Assembly: GCA_011322445.1 (NCBI GenBank)
Contig: DRMV01000032.1
Coordinates: 62,001 to 126,000 of the forward strand
Length of the DNA: 64,000 bases
Reading direction: 5' to 3'
DNA from: Chloroflexota bacterium
Lineage (GTDB): Bacteria > Chloroflexota > Anaerolineae > Anaerolineales > DRMV01
Part shown: one piece after another, positions 1 to 8,251 of the stretch
Numbering within the stretch: the stretch's first letter is position 1
How the letters are laid out: each line of letters begins with the position of its first letter
Position numbers and translations under genes: made by a program
Notes under the pieces: model-generated
What the model saw: only the letters and a program-made list of their open reading frames with translations
The model's database searches: none
Told to the model about the DNA's origin: nothing

Positions 1-1
1 C

Positions 2-151
2 GGCGCGCTGCAGGTGTGGACGAAAGGCGGCTTCCAGAACACGCCCGTCGACCTGTACTGGGGGCTCAACAAAGCCATCTGGACGAGCGGCGCGACGGTT
101 TCCCTGCGCACGCCCCAGGGCAAAGTGGCAGCCACCTATCAGGTGCCCTGA
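2..151 (+). CDS. C-terminal end of a lamin-tail-domain (LTD) protein, 5' truncated
   Basis: The first reading frame is open from base 2 to a TGA at 149-151 and gives 49 residues. It contains DLYWGLNKAIWTSGATVSL followed by RTPQGKVAATYQVP. This is the usual end of bacterial lamin-tail domains: a D-L-Y-W-G turn, then W..(G)ATV.L...G.V. Such Ig-fold domains occur on secreted or surface nucleases and adhesins in Chloroflexota. The rest of the protein lies outside the window, so its full function cannot be given. The stop is 24 nt before dnaX. Confidence 0.6.
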   Translation, partial: GALQVWTKGGFQNTPVDLYWGLNKAIWTSGATVSLRTPQGKVAATYQVP

Positions 152-175
152 GCGCCCCCAAAGCGAGGTGAAAGC

Positions 176-1774
176 ATGACGCAAGCCCTTTACCGCAAAT
201 GGCGTCCCCGCACATGGGATGACGTCGTCGGCCAGCAGCACGTCATCCAGACGCTGCGGAATGCCGTCGCCGCCGAGCGGGTGGCGCACGCTTACCTGTT
301 CGCCGGGCCGCGCGGCACCGGCAAGACCACCACCGCCCGCTTGCTTGCCAAAGCCGTCAACTGCCTGGAACCCGACCCCGCCCAGCGCCCCTGCGACCAT
401 TGCAACCACTGTGAAGCCATCAACGCCGGGCGCTTCATGGACCTGATTGAAATCGACGCTGCCTCCAACACCAGCGTGGACGACATCCGCGAACTGCGCG
501 ACAAAATCGCCTTCGCCCCCAGCCAGGGGCGCTACAAGGTCTACATCATCGACGAAGTGCACATGCTTTCTACCGCGGCCTTCAACGCGCTGCTCAAAAC
601 CCTGGAAGAGCCGCCCGCCCACGCAATCTTCGTGCTCGCCACCACCGAAATCCACAAAATTCCGGCCACGGTGCTTTCCCGCTGCCAGCGTTACGAGTTT
701 CGGCGCATCCCCGTAGCCGAGATGACGGCCTATTTGCAGCGCATCGTGGAAGGCGAAGGGCTGGAAGCCGAACCGCAGGCGCTGCAATGGCTGGCGCGGC
801 AGGCCACCGGCAGCCTGCGCGACGCCATCTCGCTGCTCGACCAGATGGCCTCGACCGGCAAGCCCATCACGGTGAGGCTGGCGCGCGAGGTGCTGGGCAC
901 CGCCGAAGACCAGACGGTGGTCTCGCTGGTAGAAGCCCTCCTCGCTCAGGAAAGCGCCCGCGGCCTAAGCATCATCCACACCGCGCTCGACAGCGGCGCC
1001 GACCCGCGCCAACTGGCCCGGCAGGTAGTGGCCTACCTGCGGCAACTGCTACTCACCAAAACCGGCAACGCCGACCTGCTGGACCTGCCCCCTGAAAGCC
1101 GCCCCACATTGGCCCAACAGGCCCAGGCGCTGGCGCTGCCCGACCTGCTGCGGGCCATCCGCGCCTTCACCCACGCGGCGGCAGAAGCCCGCGCCGACTG
1201 GCACCCCGGCCTGCCGCTGGAAATCGCCTTCCTGGAAACCCTCACCCCCCAGGAAGCCTCTGCCGCGCCGCCATCCACGCCGCGCGCTGCCAGAAACACC
1301 GCCTCCCCCGCGGGAAATTCTTCCCCGCCGCCAGCAGCGCCCCCTTCCCGGCAGAGCGCCGCGGCCCCACAAACCCCTGCCCTGGCCCTGGCCCTGGAAA
1401 CCGTCGCCCAGCGGTGGGAAGCCATCCTCGCCGCGGTGGATGACGGCCTGCGGGCGCTGCTCAAACAACAGGCCGCCGCCCCGGTGGCGGTCTCCCACAA
1501 CACCATCACCATCGGCCTGCGGGGCGAACCCGGCACCCGCGGCCTGCTGCTGCAACCCGCTCGCCAGGAAGCCCTGCGTCGCGCGTGCGAGCAGGTGCTG
1601 GGCTTTCCCGTCGCGGTGGTGCTCAAAACCATGCCCGGCAAAGGCGAAATCGACCCCGAAGTGCTGGCCGAGCACCCCCTCGCGCGGGTTGCGGTAGAAT
1701 TGGGCGGCAAAATCGTGCAAACCCAGCCCCGAAAAACAGGAGGAACCTCGCATGGCGAAATACCGCCCCTCTAA
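176..1774 (+). CDS. dnaX: DNA polymerase III subunit gamma/tau
   Basis: Clamp-loader ATPase that loads the beta clamp and organises the replicative polymerase. The 532-residue product has the AAA+ core at about 1-240: Walker A GPRGTGKT at residues 44-51, a zinc module with Cys 63, 73, 76 and 79, and Walker B IIDEVH ending at 129. The collar domain follows. A Pro/Ala-rich linker lies at about 355-400, then a weakly conserved tau-like tail. The ATG follows a GAGGTG ribosome site. It overlaps ybaB by 23 nt and begins the conserved dnaX-ybaB-recR cluster. No internal frameshift signal was identified. Confidence 0.97.
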   Translation: MTQALYRKWRPRTWDDVVGQQHVIQTLRNAVAAERVAHAYLFAGPRGTGKTTTARLLAKAVNCLEPDPAQRPCDHCNHCEAINAGRFMDLIEIDAASNTSVDDIRELRDKIAFAPSQGRYKVYIIDEVHMLSTAAFNALLKTLEEPPAHAIFVLATTEIHKIPATVLSRCQRYEFRRIPVAEMTAYLQRIVEGEGLEAEPQALQWLARQATGSLRDAISLLDQMASTGKPITVRLAREVLGTAEDQTVVSLVEALLAQESARGLSIIHTALDSGADPRQLARQVVAYLRQLLLTKTGNADLLDLPPESRPTLAQQAQALALPDLLRAIRAFTHAAAEARADWHPGLPLEIAFLETLTPQEASAAPPSTPRAARNTASPAGNSSPPPAAPPSRQSAAAPQTPALALALETVAQRWEAILAAVDDGLRALLKQQAAAPVAVSHNTITIGLRGEPGTRGLLLQPARQEALRRACEQVLGFPVAVVLKTMPGKGEIDPEVLAEHPLARVAVELGGKIVQTQPRKTGGTSHGEIPPL

Positions 1775-2081
1775 ACGCTCTAACCCCATGGCGATGCTGC
1801 AACAAATGCAGCAACAGTTGATGGAAGCCCAGCAAAAACTGGCCGAAGAAACCGTCACCGGCACGGCAGGCGGCGGCGCGGTTTCGGTAGTGCTCACCGG
1901 CGCCAACAAATGCGTCAGCGTCACCATTGACCCCGACCTGCTGGCCGACGGCGATGCAGAAATGCTGCAAGACCTGCTGGTGAGCGCCTTCAACAACGCC
2001 CTGGAAGCCGCCCAAAAACTGAGCGAAGAACGCCTCGGCGGCATCACCCAGGCCCTCGGCGGCCTCGGCCTGCCGTTCTAA
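1752..2081 (+). CDS. ybaB: YbaB/EbfC family nucleoid-associated protein
   Basis: Small DNA-binding protein of the YbaB/EbfC family, which forms tweezer-shaped dimers and is nearly always encoded between dnaX and recR. The 109-residue product has the expected N-terminal Met/Gln-rich helix (MLQQMQQQLMEAQQ), a central beta region with VSVVLTGANKCVSVTIDP, and a C-terminal helix. A strong AGGAGG lies just before its ATG, inside the last codons of dnaX, so translation is probably coupled to dnaX. Confidence 0.95.
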   Translation: MAKYRPSKRSNPMAMLQQMQQQLMEAQQKLAEETVTGTAGGGAVSVVLTGANKCVSVTIDPDLLADGDAEMLQDLLVSAFNNALEAAQKLSEERLGGITQALGGLGLPF

Positions 2082-2088
2082 CCCGCAA

Positions 2089-2134
2089 CCTGCATCTTGC
2101 ATCTTGCATCTTGCACCCTGCATCTTGCACCCTG
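2089..2134. repeat. 7-bp-period short tandem array (TGCATCT/TGCACCC units)
   Basis: About six imperfect heptamers fill the ybaB-recR gap, read as ctgcatc, ttgcatc, ttgcatc, ttgcacc, ctgcatc, ttgcacc. All share the core TGCA. Arrays with the same period and core occur near 29.8, 30.9 and 46.6 kb. The array leaves recR without an obvious Shine-Dalgarno sequence. Confidence 0.85.
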
Positions 2135-2141
2135 ATTGCTT

Positions 2142-2747
2142 ATGCCCCTCCCCGACCCCATCCAACGCGCCATCGACGCCTTCGCGGCCCTGCCCGGCAT
2201 CGGCCCCAAAAGCGCCTCGCGGCTCACCTTCTACCTGCTGCGCGAGCCTGCGGCCGACCTGCGGCACACCTTAGCCGAAGCCATCCTTGGCCTGGACGAG
2301 GTGCGCTATTGCCGCCAGTGCTTCAACTTCACCACCGCCGACGCCGAACGATGCCCGATTTGCAGCGACCCGCAACGCGACCAGAGCCTGATTTGCGTAG
2401 TGGAAGAGCCGCTGGATGTCGTCGCCATTGAGCGCACGGCTGCCTACCACGGCCTCTACCACGTGCTGCACGGCGCGCTTTCCCCCATCGAGGGCATCGG
2501 GCCGGAAGACCTGAAAATCCGCGAATTGTTGGCGCGGGTGCGCGCGGGCGAGGTCGAGGAAGTCATCATCGCCACCAACCCCAGCATGGAAGGCGACGCC
2601 ACGGCCATGTACCTCCATCGGGTGCTGGCGCCGTCAGGGGTGAAAATCACCCGCCTGGCGCGCGGGCTTCCCGTGGGCGGCGATGTGGAATACGCCGACC
2701 AGAACACCCTGCGCGGCGCGCTGGCCGAGCGGCGGGAAATGCGCTGA
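2142..2747 (+). CDS. recR: Recombination mediator protein RecR
   Basis: RecR acts with RecO (also in this window) to load RecA on gapped DNA. The 201-residue product has an N-terminal helix-hairpin-helix (LPGIGPKSASRL), a C4 zinc finger with Cys 57, 60, 71 and 74, and a Toprim domain with VVEEPLDVVAIE and a later NPSMEGDATA segment. The ATG at 2142 gives the canonical MPLPDPIQ start. A TTG two codons upstream is less likely. There is no clear ribosome site because a tandem repeat fills the upstream gap. Confidence 0.96.
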   Translation: MPLPDPIQRAIDAFAALPGIGPKSASRLTFYLLREPAADLRHTLAEAILGLDEVRYCRQCFNFTTADAERCPICSDPQRDQSLICVVEEPLDVVAIERTAAYHGLYHVLHGALSPIEGIGPEDLKIRELLARVRAGEVEEVIIATNPSMEGDATAMYLHRVLAPSGVKITRLARGLPVGGDVEYADQNTLRGALAERREMR

Positions 2748-2781
2748 CCCGCCCGCCTTCCCCTGCTAAGGAGGCTTCCCC

Positions 2782-3633
2782 ATGCAAGTCGTCACCACCC
2801 TCGAAGAACTATGGGCAGCCCGCAAGCAACTGCCCGAGCCCGTAGGCTTCGTGCCCACCATGGGCTACCTGCACGACGGCCACCTCTCGTTAGTGCGCTG
2901 CGCCAAGCGCGACAACGCGAGCGTGGCCGTGAGCATCTTCGTCAACCCCACCCAGTTCGGCCCCAACGAAGACCTGGAAAGTTACCCCCGCGACCTGGCG
3001 CGCGACCTGGCGCTGCTGGAAGCCGAGGGCGTGGACCTGGTGTGGACGCCCACCGCCGAGGTGATGTACCCGCCCGGCTTCCAAACCTGGGTTGAGGTGG
3101 AAAAAATCACCCAACTGCTGGAAGGCGCCCGCCGCCCCGGCCATTTCCGCGGCGTGACCACCGTGGTGGCCAAACTTTTCAACGGCGTGCAGCCCCAGCG
3201 CGCCTACTTCGGCCAGAAAGACGCCCAGCAAGCGCGCGTCATCCAGCAAATGGTGCGCGACCTGAACTTCCCCATTGAAATCGTGGTCTGCCCCATCCGC
3301 CGCGAGCCGGACGGCCTGGCCATGTCCAGCCGCAACACCTACCTCAACCCCGAAGAGCGCCAGGCCGCGACCGTGCTTTACCGCGCCCTCACAGCGGCGA
3401 AAACGGCCTTCGAGCAGGGCGAGCGCGACGCCGACACCCTGCGCAAAATCATGGAAGACACCATCCGCGCCGAACCGCTGGCGCGGCTGCAATATGTTTC
3501 CTGCGCCGACCCCGACACCCTGGAAGAACTGCACGGCAGGGTAGAGAAAGCCCTGCTTTCCATGGCCGTCTTCGTGGGCAAAACCCGCCTGATCGACAAC
3601 ATGCTCATCGGCACGGGAAAAGAGACTTTCTAA
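2782..3633 (+). CDS. panC: Pantothenate synthetase
   Basis: ATP-dependent ligation of pantoate and beta-alanine, the last step of vitamin B5 synthesis. The 283-residue product has the HIGH-type signature PTMGYLHDGH at residues 25-34, the FVNPTQFGPNEDL segment, GVTTVVAKLFN, and the KMSKS-like motif LAMSSRN. AAGGAGG lies eight bases before the ATG. The next gene, coaX, uses the product, so the pair forms a short B5-to-CoA module. panB and panD are not in the window. Confidence 0.97.
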   Translation: MQVVTTLEELWAARKQLPEPVGFVPTMGYLHDGHLSLVRCAKRDNASVAVSIFVNPTQFGPNEDLESYPRDLARDLALLEAEGVDLVWTPTAEVMYPPGFQTWVEVEKITQLLEGARRPGHFRGVTTVVAKLFNGVQPQRAYFGQKDAQQARVIQQMVRDLNFPIEIVVCPIRREPDGLAMSSRNTYLNPEERQAATVLYRALTAAKTAFEQGERDADTLRKIMEDTIRAEPLARLQYVSCADPDTLEELHGRVEKALLSMAVFVGKTRLIDNMLIGTGKETF

Positions 3634-3642
3634 GACCGTAGA

Positions 3643-3659
3643 GCGGGATAACATCCCGC
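3643..3659. repeat. Short palindrome GCGGGAT-aac-ATCCCGC
   Basis: Seven-base perfect arms with a three-base spacer lie between panC and coaX. A near-identical palindrome, preceded by similar flanking bases, lies at 27860-27878. It may be a REP-like dispersed palindrome. No T-run follows, so it does not look like an intrinsic terminator. Confidence 0.6.
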
Positions 3660-3695
3660 CACGATGGTGCCCCGCCCACCAAAATGGAGCCCTTC

Positions 3696-4475
3696 ATGCT
3701 CCTCACGATTGACATCGGCAACACCAACATTACCTTAGGCATCTACCGCGGGCAGGAAGCCGGCCCCCGCTGGCGCTTAGCCACCGACCACAAGCGGATG
3801 CCCGACGAATACGGCCTGCAATTCACGGGGTTGTTGGAACACGCCGGCATTCGTCGCGACCAGCTCACCGGCATCTGCATGGCCTCGGTCGTACCGCCGC
3901 TCACCGGGCGCGTCACCGAAGCCTGCCGCCGCTACCTCGGCCATGAGCCGCTGGTGGTGGAAGCCGGCGTCCGCACCGGCGTCCGCATTCGCTACGAAGA
4001 CCCGCGCGCCGTGGGCGCCGACCGCATCGTGGACGCCGCCGCCGTCCGCACCCTCTACGGCGGCCCGGCCTGCGTGGTCGATTTCGGCACCGCGACCACC
4101 TTCGACGCCATTTCGGCCGAAGGCGACTACCTCGGCGGGGCCATTGCCCCCGGCATCGGCATCGCCTCAGAAGCCCTGTTCATGCGCGCCGCCAAACTGC
4201 CGCGGGTGGAACTCAAACGCCCCCCCAGCGCCATCGGGCGCAACACCGTCCACGCGATGCAATCGGGCCTGCTGTTTGGCTATGTCGGCCTGGTGGAAGG
4301 CATCGTGGCGCGCTTCCGCCACGAACTCGGCCCTGAAATGAAAGTCATTGCCACCGGCGGCCTGGCCGAAATCATCGCTCAGGAAACCGACATCATCGAC
4401 ATCATCAACCCCTGGCTGACCCTGGACGGCCTGGCCATCATCTGGGCGCTCAACCGCCCGACACCGAAGCCCTGA
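3696..4475 (+). CDS. coaX: Type III pantothenate kinase
   Basis: Phosphorylates pantothenate, the first step of coenzyme A synthesis. The family is an ASKHA-fold kinase that is insensitive to CoA feedback. The 259-residue product begins MLLTIDIGNTN, the phosphate-1 motif, and carries GADRIVDAAA and DFGTATTFD, with a second Gly-rich ATP motif near IATGGLAEI. The ATG at 3696 is preferred over an in-frame ATG at 3684: GGAG lies six bases upstream and the resulting N-terminus matches the family. Confidence 0.95.
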   Translation: MLLTIDIGNTNITLGIYRGQEAGPRWRLATDHKRMPDEYGLQFTGLLEHAGIRRDQLTGICMASVVPPLTGRVTEACRRYLGHEPLVVEAGVRTGVRIRYEDPRAVGADRIVDAAAVRTLYGGPACVVDFGTATTFDAISAEGDYLGGAIAPGIGIASEALFMRAAKLPRVELKRPPSAIGRNTVHAMQSGLLFGYVGLVEGIVARFRHELGPEMKVIATGGLAEIIAQETDIIDIINPWLTLDGLAIIWALNRPTPKP

Positions 4476-4504
4476 AACCCCGAAAACCCGCCCTCGCCCT
4501 CCCC

Positions 4505-5137
4505 ATGCCCCTCCCCGCCGAAGACCACGCCTACTTTCTGGAACTCCAGACCCGCACCGGGTGGGGACGCACGTTGGCGCGCTTCGTCGGCTGGTGCCTT
4601 CCAGAACGACCCGCCCGCGTGCTGGATGTGGGCACCGGCCCGGCGCTTGCCCCGGCCCTGGCCGCCCAGCGCGGCCACTGGGCCGTCGGCATTGACAGCG
4701 ACCCCGAGATGCTCATGCAAAGGCTGCACCCGCTGGTGGCGCTGGCCCACGCCGAGGCTTTACCCTTCCCCGCGGGGGCTTTCGACCTCACCCTGGCCTC
4801 CAACCTGCTCTATCTGCTGTCCGACCCCCTGCCCGCCCTGCAGGAAATGGAGCGCGTCACCGCTCCCGGCGGCCACGTCGCCGTGCTCAACCCCTCCGAG
4901 CACATGAGCGTGGCCGCCGCGCAGGCCCTGGCCGCCGCCCGCGGCCTTGAAGGGTTGGCACGCGAAACCCTGCTCAACCTCGCCGCCCGCGCCGAAGCCA
5001 ACTTCCGCTGGGACGCCGCCGCCCTGGAAGCCCTCTTCGCCCGGGCTGGCCTGCGCCTCACCGCCACCCGCACCGCCATGCGCCCCGGTTTGCTGCGCTG
5101 GGCGTTGGGCGAAGTCGTATCACCCCGCATCGCCTGA
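4505..5137 (+). CDS. Class I SAM-dependent methyltransferase
   Basis: The 210-residue product has a Rossmann methyltransferase core: motif I VLDVGTGPALAPALA at about residues 39-53, an acidic residue after GID, a UbiE-like ALPFPAGAFDL segment, and a post-motif APGGHVAVLN. The substrate is not identifiable. The gene starts 29 nt after coaX with no clear ribosome site. Its last 18 bases overlap the convergent FmdB-type gene on the other strand. Confidence 0.8.
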   Translation: MPLPAEDHAYFLELQTRTGWGRTLARFVGWCLPERPARVLDVGTGPALAPALAAQRGHWAVGIDSDPEMLMQRLHPLVALAHAEALPFPAGAFDLTLASNLLYLLSDPLPALQEMERVTAPGGHVAVLNPSEHMSVAAAQALAAARGLEGLARETLLNLAARAEANFRWDAAALEALFARAGLRLTATRTAMRPGLLRWALGEVVSPRIA

Positions 5138-5536
5138 TGCCCCTTCTTTTGCCGGCGCCGGGGCTTCTCCTCCACGCCCGCCTTCTTCCACGGGCAAAAC
5201 GGGCTCAATTTCTTCCGGGCTTTGGCCTTTTTCCAACCGGGCGACCACTTCGTCAAATTCCGGGCCCAGGTCTTCCCCCAGCACGGCGCTCATCTCTCGC
5301 ATCGCCTTGCCCAAGGCGCGGGGGTCGTCTTCCAGCGCGCTCAGGCGCGCAGGGTCGGCCAGGGATTCCAGCATGGCTTCTTCCGACCGCAACACGCGCA
5401 CGCGGGAAAGCACCCGCTGCACCGCTGCGCCGCCACAACGGGGGCATTCCACCGCTTGCCTGCCGTAATCCTGATACGACATCCGCACCGTAAAACGAGC
5501 CCCGCACGCACGGCAACGATACGTGTAAGCAGGCAT
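5120..5536 (-). CDS. FmdB family zinc-ribbon protein
   Basis: The 138-residue product starts MPAYTYRCRACGARF and has a second CPRCGG knuckle, the FmdB/CxxC_CxxC_SSSS zinc ribbon. The C-terminal 90 residues are acidic and Pro/Glu-rich without a recognised fold. The family was named from formamidase operons but its biochemical role is not settled. GAGGAGGTG lies immediately upstream of the ATG at 5536, which decides the start. A second FmdB-type gene lies at 42753-43085. This gene diverges from gmk and converges on the methyltransferase. Confidence 0.82.
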   Translation of the reverse strand: MPAYTYRCRACGARFTVRMSYQDYGRQAVECPRCGGAAVQRVLSRVRVLRSEEAMLESLADPARLSALEDDPRALGKAMREMSAVLGEDLGPEFDEVVARLEKGQSPEEIEPVLPVEEGGRGGEAPAPAKEGASGDAG

Positions 5537-5573
5537 CTGCACCTCCTCGCGCAAAGATAAGCCGATGGGGTGT

Positions 5574-5583
5574 TACAATTATA
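5574..5583. promoter_or_regulatory. Overlapping divergent -10 boxes for gmk (+) and the FmdB gene (-)
   Basis: TACAAT on the plus strand (5574-5579) overlaps a perfect TATAAT on the minus strand (complement of 5578-5583). They lie in the 76-nt space between the two divergent starts. No convincing -35 was seen for either. The two promoters are probably mutually exclusive. Confidence 0.5.
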
Positions 5584-5612
5584 GCCATCTTCCCCCCTTC
5601 GGAGTTACACGC

Positions 5613-6227
5613 ATGACCTCTTTTGCCCCTCCGCCTTCCTCACCGTTGCTGATTGTGATTTCCGGCCCTTCCGGCGTCGGGAAAGACACCGTCATCCAGC
5701 GGATGAAGGAACGCCAGTTGCCCATCCACTTCGTAGTGACGGCCACGACCCGCCCGCCGCGCCCCGACGAGCGCCACGGCGTGGACTACTTCTTCATCTC
5801 CCGCGAAGAATTTGCCCGCATGATTGAAGAAGACGAACTGCTGGAATACGCCATCGTGTATGGCGACTACAAGGGCATTCCCAAACAGCAGGTGCGCGAA
5901 GCGCTGGCCAGCGGAAAGGACGTCATCATGCGTATCGACGTTCAAGGCGCAGCCACCATCCGCCGCCTGGTGCCCGATGCCGTGCTGATTTTTCTCACCA
6001 CAGCCAGCGAAGAGGAACTGGTCGAGCGGCTGAAACGCCGCAAAACGGAATCGGCAGAAGACCTCAGCCTGCGCATCGCCACCGCCCGGCAAGAACTCAA
6101 ACGCATGACAGAATTCGATTATGTGGTCGTCAACCACGAGCACGCGTTAGAAGAAACCGTCGATACCATCATCGCCATCATCGAAGCCGAACATCACCAC
6201 ATTCCTCCGCGAAAGGTCAACTTATGA
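5613..6227 (+). CDS. gmk: Guanylate kinase
   Basis: Converts GMP to GDP with ATP. The ATG at 5613 gives 204 residues with P-loop GPSGVGKDT at 18-26, the GMP-binding TTRPPRPDE and GVDYFFISREEF segments, and the lid region with LKRRKTES. An upstream in-frame ATG at 5565 would start before the likely -10 box and is rejected. GGAG is present before 5613. The TGA overlaps the rhomboid ATG by 4 nt (ATGA), implying coupled translation. Confidence 0.95.
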   Translation: MTSFAPPPSSPLLIVISGPSGVGKDTVIQRMKERQLPIHFVVTATTRPPRPDERHGVDYFFISREEFARMIEEDELLEYAIVYGDYKGIPKQQVREALASGKDVIMRIDVQGAATIRRLVPDAVLIFLTTASEEELVERLKRRKTESAEDLSLRIATARQELKRMTEFDYVVVNHEHALEETVDTIIAIIEAEHHHIPPRKVNL

Positions 6228-7009
6228 ATTACACGCCCTATACGCCCCCCAAACCACGCCCCACCGGCTGGCGCGGTTGGCGACAACGCATTCCTCCCAA
6301 TTTCCCCTGGGTGAGCGCGTCCATCGGCGCGCTCACCGTGCTGGTGTTTTTACTGCAAATGCTCTCGGAAGCCCTGACAGGGGTGGACTGGCCGGTGCAG
6401 TGGGGCATCAAATACACCCCGCTCATCGTCAACGCCCACGAATACTGGCGGCTGTTGACGCCGATGTTCCTGCACGCGGGGCTGCTGCACATTGGTCTGA
6501 ATATGTGGGGGCTTTATGTGTTAGGGCCAGAACTGGAACGCCTGCTGGGGCCGTGGCGCTTCGGCTTGCTCTACATCGTCAGCGCCTATGCCGGGAACGC
6601 CCTCTCTACCGCGCTGACGCCCGCGCCTTCCCTGGGCGCTTCAACCGCCATTTTCGGCCTGCTGGGCGCTTACCTGGTGGTTTTCTACGCCAATCAACAC
6701 TACCTCGGCAACCTCGCCCGCAGCATGGTCATGCAGGCCCTGTTCTGGATTGCCGTCAACCTGGTCTGGAGCCTGCAAAGCGGCATCGATATGTGGGGGC
6801 ATGTCGGCGGGTTGCTCGGCGGAATGTTGTTCTCTGCCTTCGCGGGGCCGCAATGGAGCGACCTCGGGGGCAAGATTTACGACTACGGCGCAGCCTACCT
6901 CAGCCGTCGTGACCACCGCCCTTATCGTGACGTTGCCATCGGCACGGTCGTCACGCTGGCCGTCTTCACAGCAGCCATTGCCGTGCGCTACCCTCAATTT
7001 CTACCCTGA
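6224..7009 (+). CDS. Rhomboid family intramembrane serine protease
   Basis: Membrane protease that cleaves transmembrane helices. The 261-residue product has about six to seven hydrophobic segments, the L1-loop W-R motif (YWRLLTPMFLHAG), HxGLNMWGLYVLG, and catalytic Ser140 in GASTAIFG paired with His193 in WGHVGGLLGG. The usual GxSG is GAST here, so the residue after the nucleophile is Thr. It is coupled to gmk by a 4-nt overlap. The substrate is unknown. Confidence 0.9.
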   Translation: MNYTPYTPPKPRPTGWRGWRQRIPPNFPWVSASIGALTVLVFLLQMLSEALTGVDWPVQWGIKYTPLIVNAHEYWRLLTPMFLHAGLLHIGLNMWGLYVLGPELERLLGPWRFGLLYIVSAYAGNALSTALTPAPSLGASTAIFGLLGAYLVVFYANQHYLGNLARSMVMQALFWIAVNLVWSLQSGIDMWGHVGGLLGGMLFSAFAGPQWSDLGGKIYDYGAAYLSRRDHRPYRDVAIGTVVTLAVFTAAIAVRYPQFLP

Positions 7010-7017
7010 GGAACCTC

Positions 7018-7350
7018 ATGAGCCATTTCGATCAAGTAGACGACGTTTTAGCCGCGGTGCAACGGCATTTCCGCCCTGAGCAGGCTGCCGGGGTCAGCGT
7101 GGTGGGGCAGTTGAACCTCACAGGCGAAGGCGGGGGCACGTGGGTGCTGCGCATCCACGACGGCCGTTTGACCATCACCCCAGGCACCACCGACGACCCC
7201 CAGGCCATGCAGCTCACCGCCTCAGTCGAAGACTTCCTGGCCCTGGCCAACGGCGAACTGGACGCCATGAAAGCCTATTTCACCGGCAAAGTGCGCTTCA
7301 AAGGCAGCCTGCGAGATGCCTACCGCCTGATGGATTTATTCCGCCTTTAG
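7018..7350 (+). CDS. SCP2 sterol-binding-domain protein
   Basis: The 110-residue product matches a stand-alone SCP2 domain. It has a W-V-L-R-I beta strand, DGRLTITPG, and the end pattern ALANGELDAMKAYFTGKVRF followed by KGSLRDAYRLMDLF. The domain usually binds lipids or acyl chains, and the bacterial role is unclear. GAGG precedes the ATG. It sits between the rhomboid and the folate genes with short gaps, so it is probably co-transcribed. Confidence 0.85.
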   Translation: MSHFDQVDDVLAAVQRHFRPEQAAGVSVVGQLNLTGEGGGTWVLRIHDGRLTITPGTTDDPQAMQLTASVEDFLALANGELDAMKAYFTGKVRFKGSLRDAYRLMDLFRL

Positions 7351-7359
7351 GGAGAGCGC

Positions 7360-7713
7360 ATGGACAAGGTCATCATTCGCAACCTGCGGGCGCGTGGCAT
7401 CATCGGCATCAACCCGTGGGAACGCGACAAGCCGCAGGAAATTCTCATCAACCTGGTGCTGTTCACCGACAATCGCGCCGCCGAAGCCAGCGACGACATC
7501 GCCGACTGCGTCAACTACCGCACGGTGGCGAAGAAAGTGCTCGCGCACGCCGAAACCGCGGCCCGCTACACCGTGGAAGCCCTGGCAGGCGACCTGGCGC
7601 GCCTGTGCCTGGAAGAACCCGGCGTCGCGCGCGTGCAGGTGCGGGTCGAAAAACCAGGGGCGGTGCGCTTCGCCGACTCGGTGGGGGTCGAAATTGAGCG
7701 CTCGCGAACCTAA
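7360..7713 (+). CDS. folB: Dihydroneopterin aldolase
   Basis: Cleaves 7,8-dihydroneopterin to 6-hydroxymethyl-dihydropterin in folate synthesis. The 117-residue product has the family N-terminus (DKVIIRNLRARGIIGINPWER), the YRTVAKKV helix, a conserved Glu in YTVEALAGDLARLCLE, and VRVEKPGAVRFADSVGVEIER. It overlaps folK by 20 nt. GTP cyclohydrolase I (folE), the first pathway step, lies separately near 51.5 kb. Confidence 0.95.
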   Translation: MDKVIIRNLRARGIIGINPWERDKPQEILINLVLFTDNRAAEASDDIADCVNYRTVAKKVLAHAETAARYTVEALAGDLARLCLEEPGVARVQVRVEKPGAVRFADSVGVEIERSRT

Positions 7714-8197
7714 AACCCAGCGCATTGTCATCGGCTTCGGCAGCAACATTCGCCCGGCCGAGAACCTCCCGCGCGCCCTGCGCCTGCTGGAAGTGCGCGT
7801 GCCGGTGGTGGCGCTTTCCCGCGTGTGGGAAGGCCCAGCCGTGGGGACGAGCGGCCCGCCTTTTTACAACGCCGCGGTCGTGGTGCGCGCCCCTTTTAGC
7901 GCAGCCCACCTCAAAGAAACCATCTTGCGCCCTATCGAAGCCGCCTTAGGGCGGATGCGCACTGCCGACCCCAACGCTCCCCGCCCCATCGACCTGGACG
8001 TGCTGGTGGAAGGCAACCGGGTGATTGATGCCGACGTCTGGCGCTACGCCTATTGGGCTGTGCCGCTGGCTGAACTGGCCCCTGGCCTGCGCCACCCAGA
8101 AAACGGCCAGCCCTTGAGAGCCCTTGCGAAACAACTGGCTCACACCACCCCGCTGCGCAGCGTGGAAGTACCCGGCTGGACGCTCGAAACTGCCTGA
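7694..8197 (+). CDS. folK: 2-amino-4-hydroxy-6-hydroxymethyldihydropteridine diphosphokinase
   Basis: Pyrophosphorylates the FolB product. The frame carries IVIGFGSNIRPAENL, SRVWEGPAVGTSGPPFYNAA, the RPIEAALGR helix, and the signature PRPIDLDVLV. No ATG suits the family N-terminus. The TTG at 7694, inside the end of folB and near a G-rich stretch, gives MSAREPKTQRIVIGFGSN and 167 residues, so it is the likely start. The 20-nt overlap suggests coupling to folB. Confidence 0.9.
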   Translation: MSAREPKTQRIVIGFGSNIRPAENLPRALRLLEVRVPVVALSRVWEGPAVGTSGPPFYNAAVVVRAPFSAAHLKETILRPIEAALGRMRTADPNAPRPIDLDVLVEGNRVIDADVWRYAYWAVPLAELAPGLRHPENGQPLRALAKQLAHTTPLRSVEVPGWTLETA

Positions 8198-8235
8198 GCC
8201 CTCGGGGGACGCCGCCAAACTCACCTTCCACTTCA

Positions 8236-8244
8236 TGCTATAAT
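8236..8244 (+). promoter_or_regulatory. Extended -10 promoter of minC (TGC-TATAAT), probably leaderless
   Basis: TGC followed by TATAAT (8239-8244) ends seven bases before the minC ATG. A start site about seven bases downstream of the -10 would fall at or next to the A of the ATG, leaving no leader and no Shine-Dalgarno. No good -35 hexamer was seen. This fits an extended -10 promoter. Confidence 0.6.
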
Positions 8245-8251
8245 CAACGCA

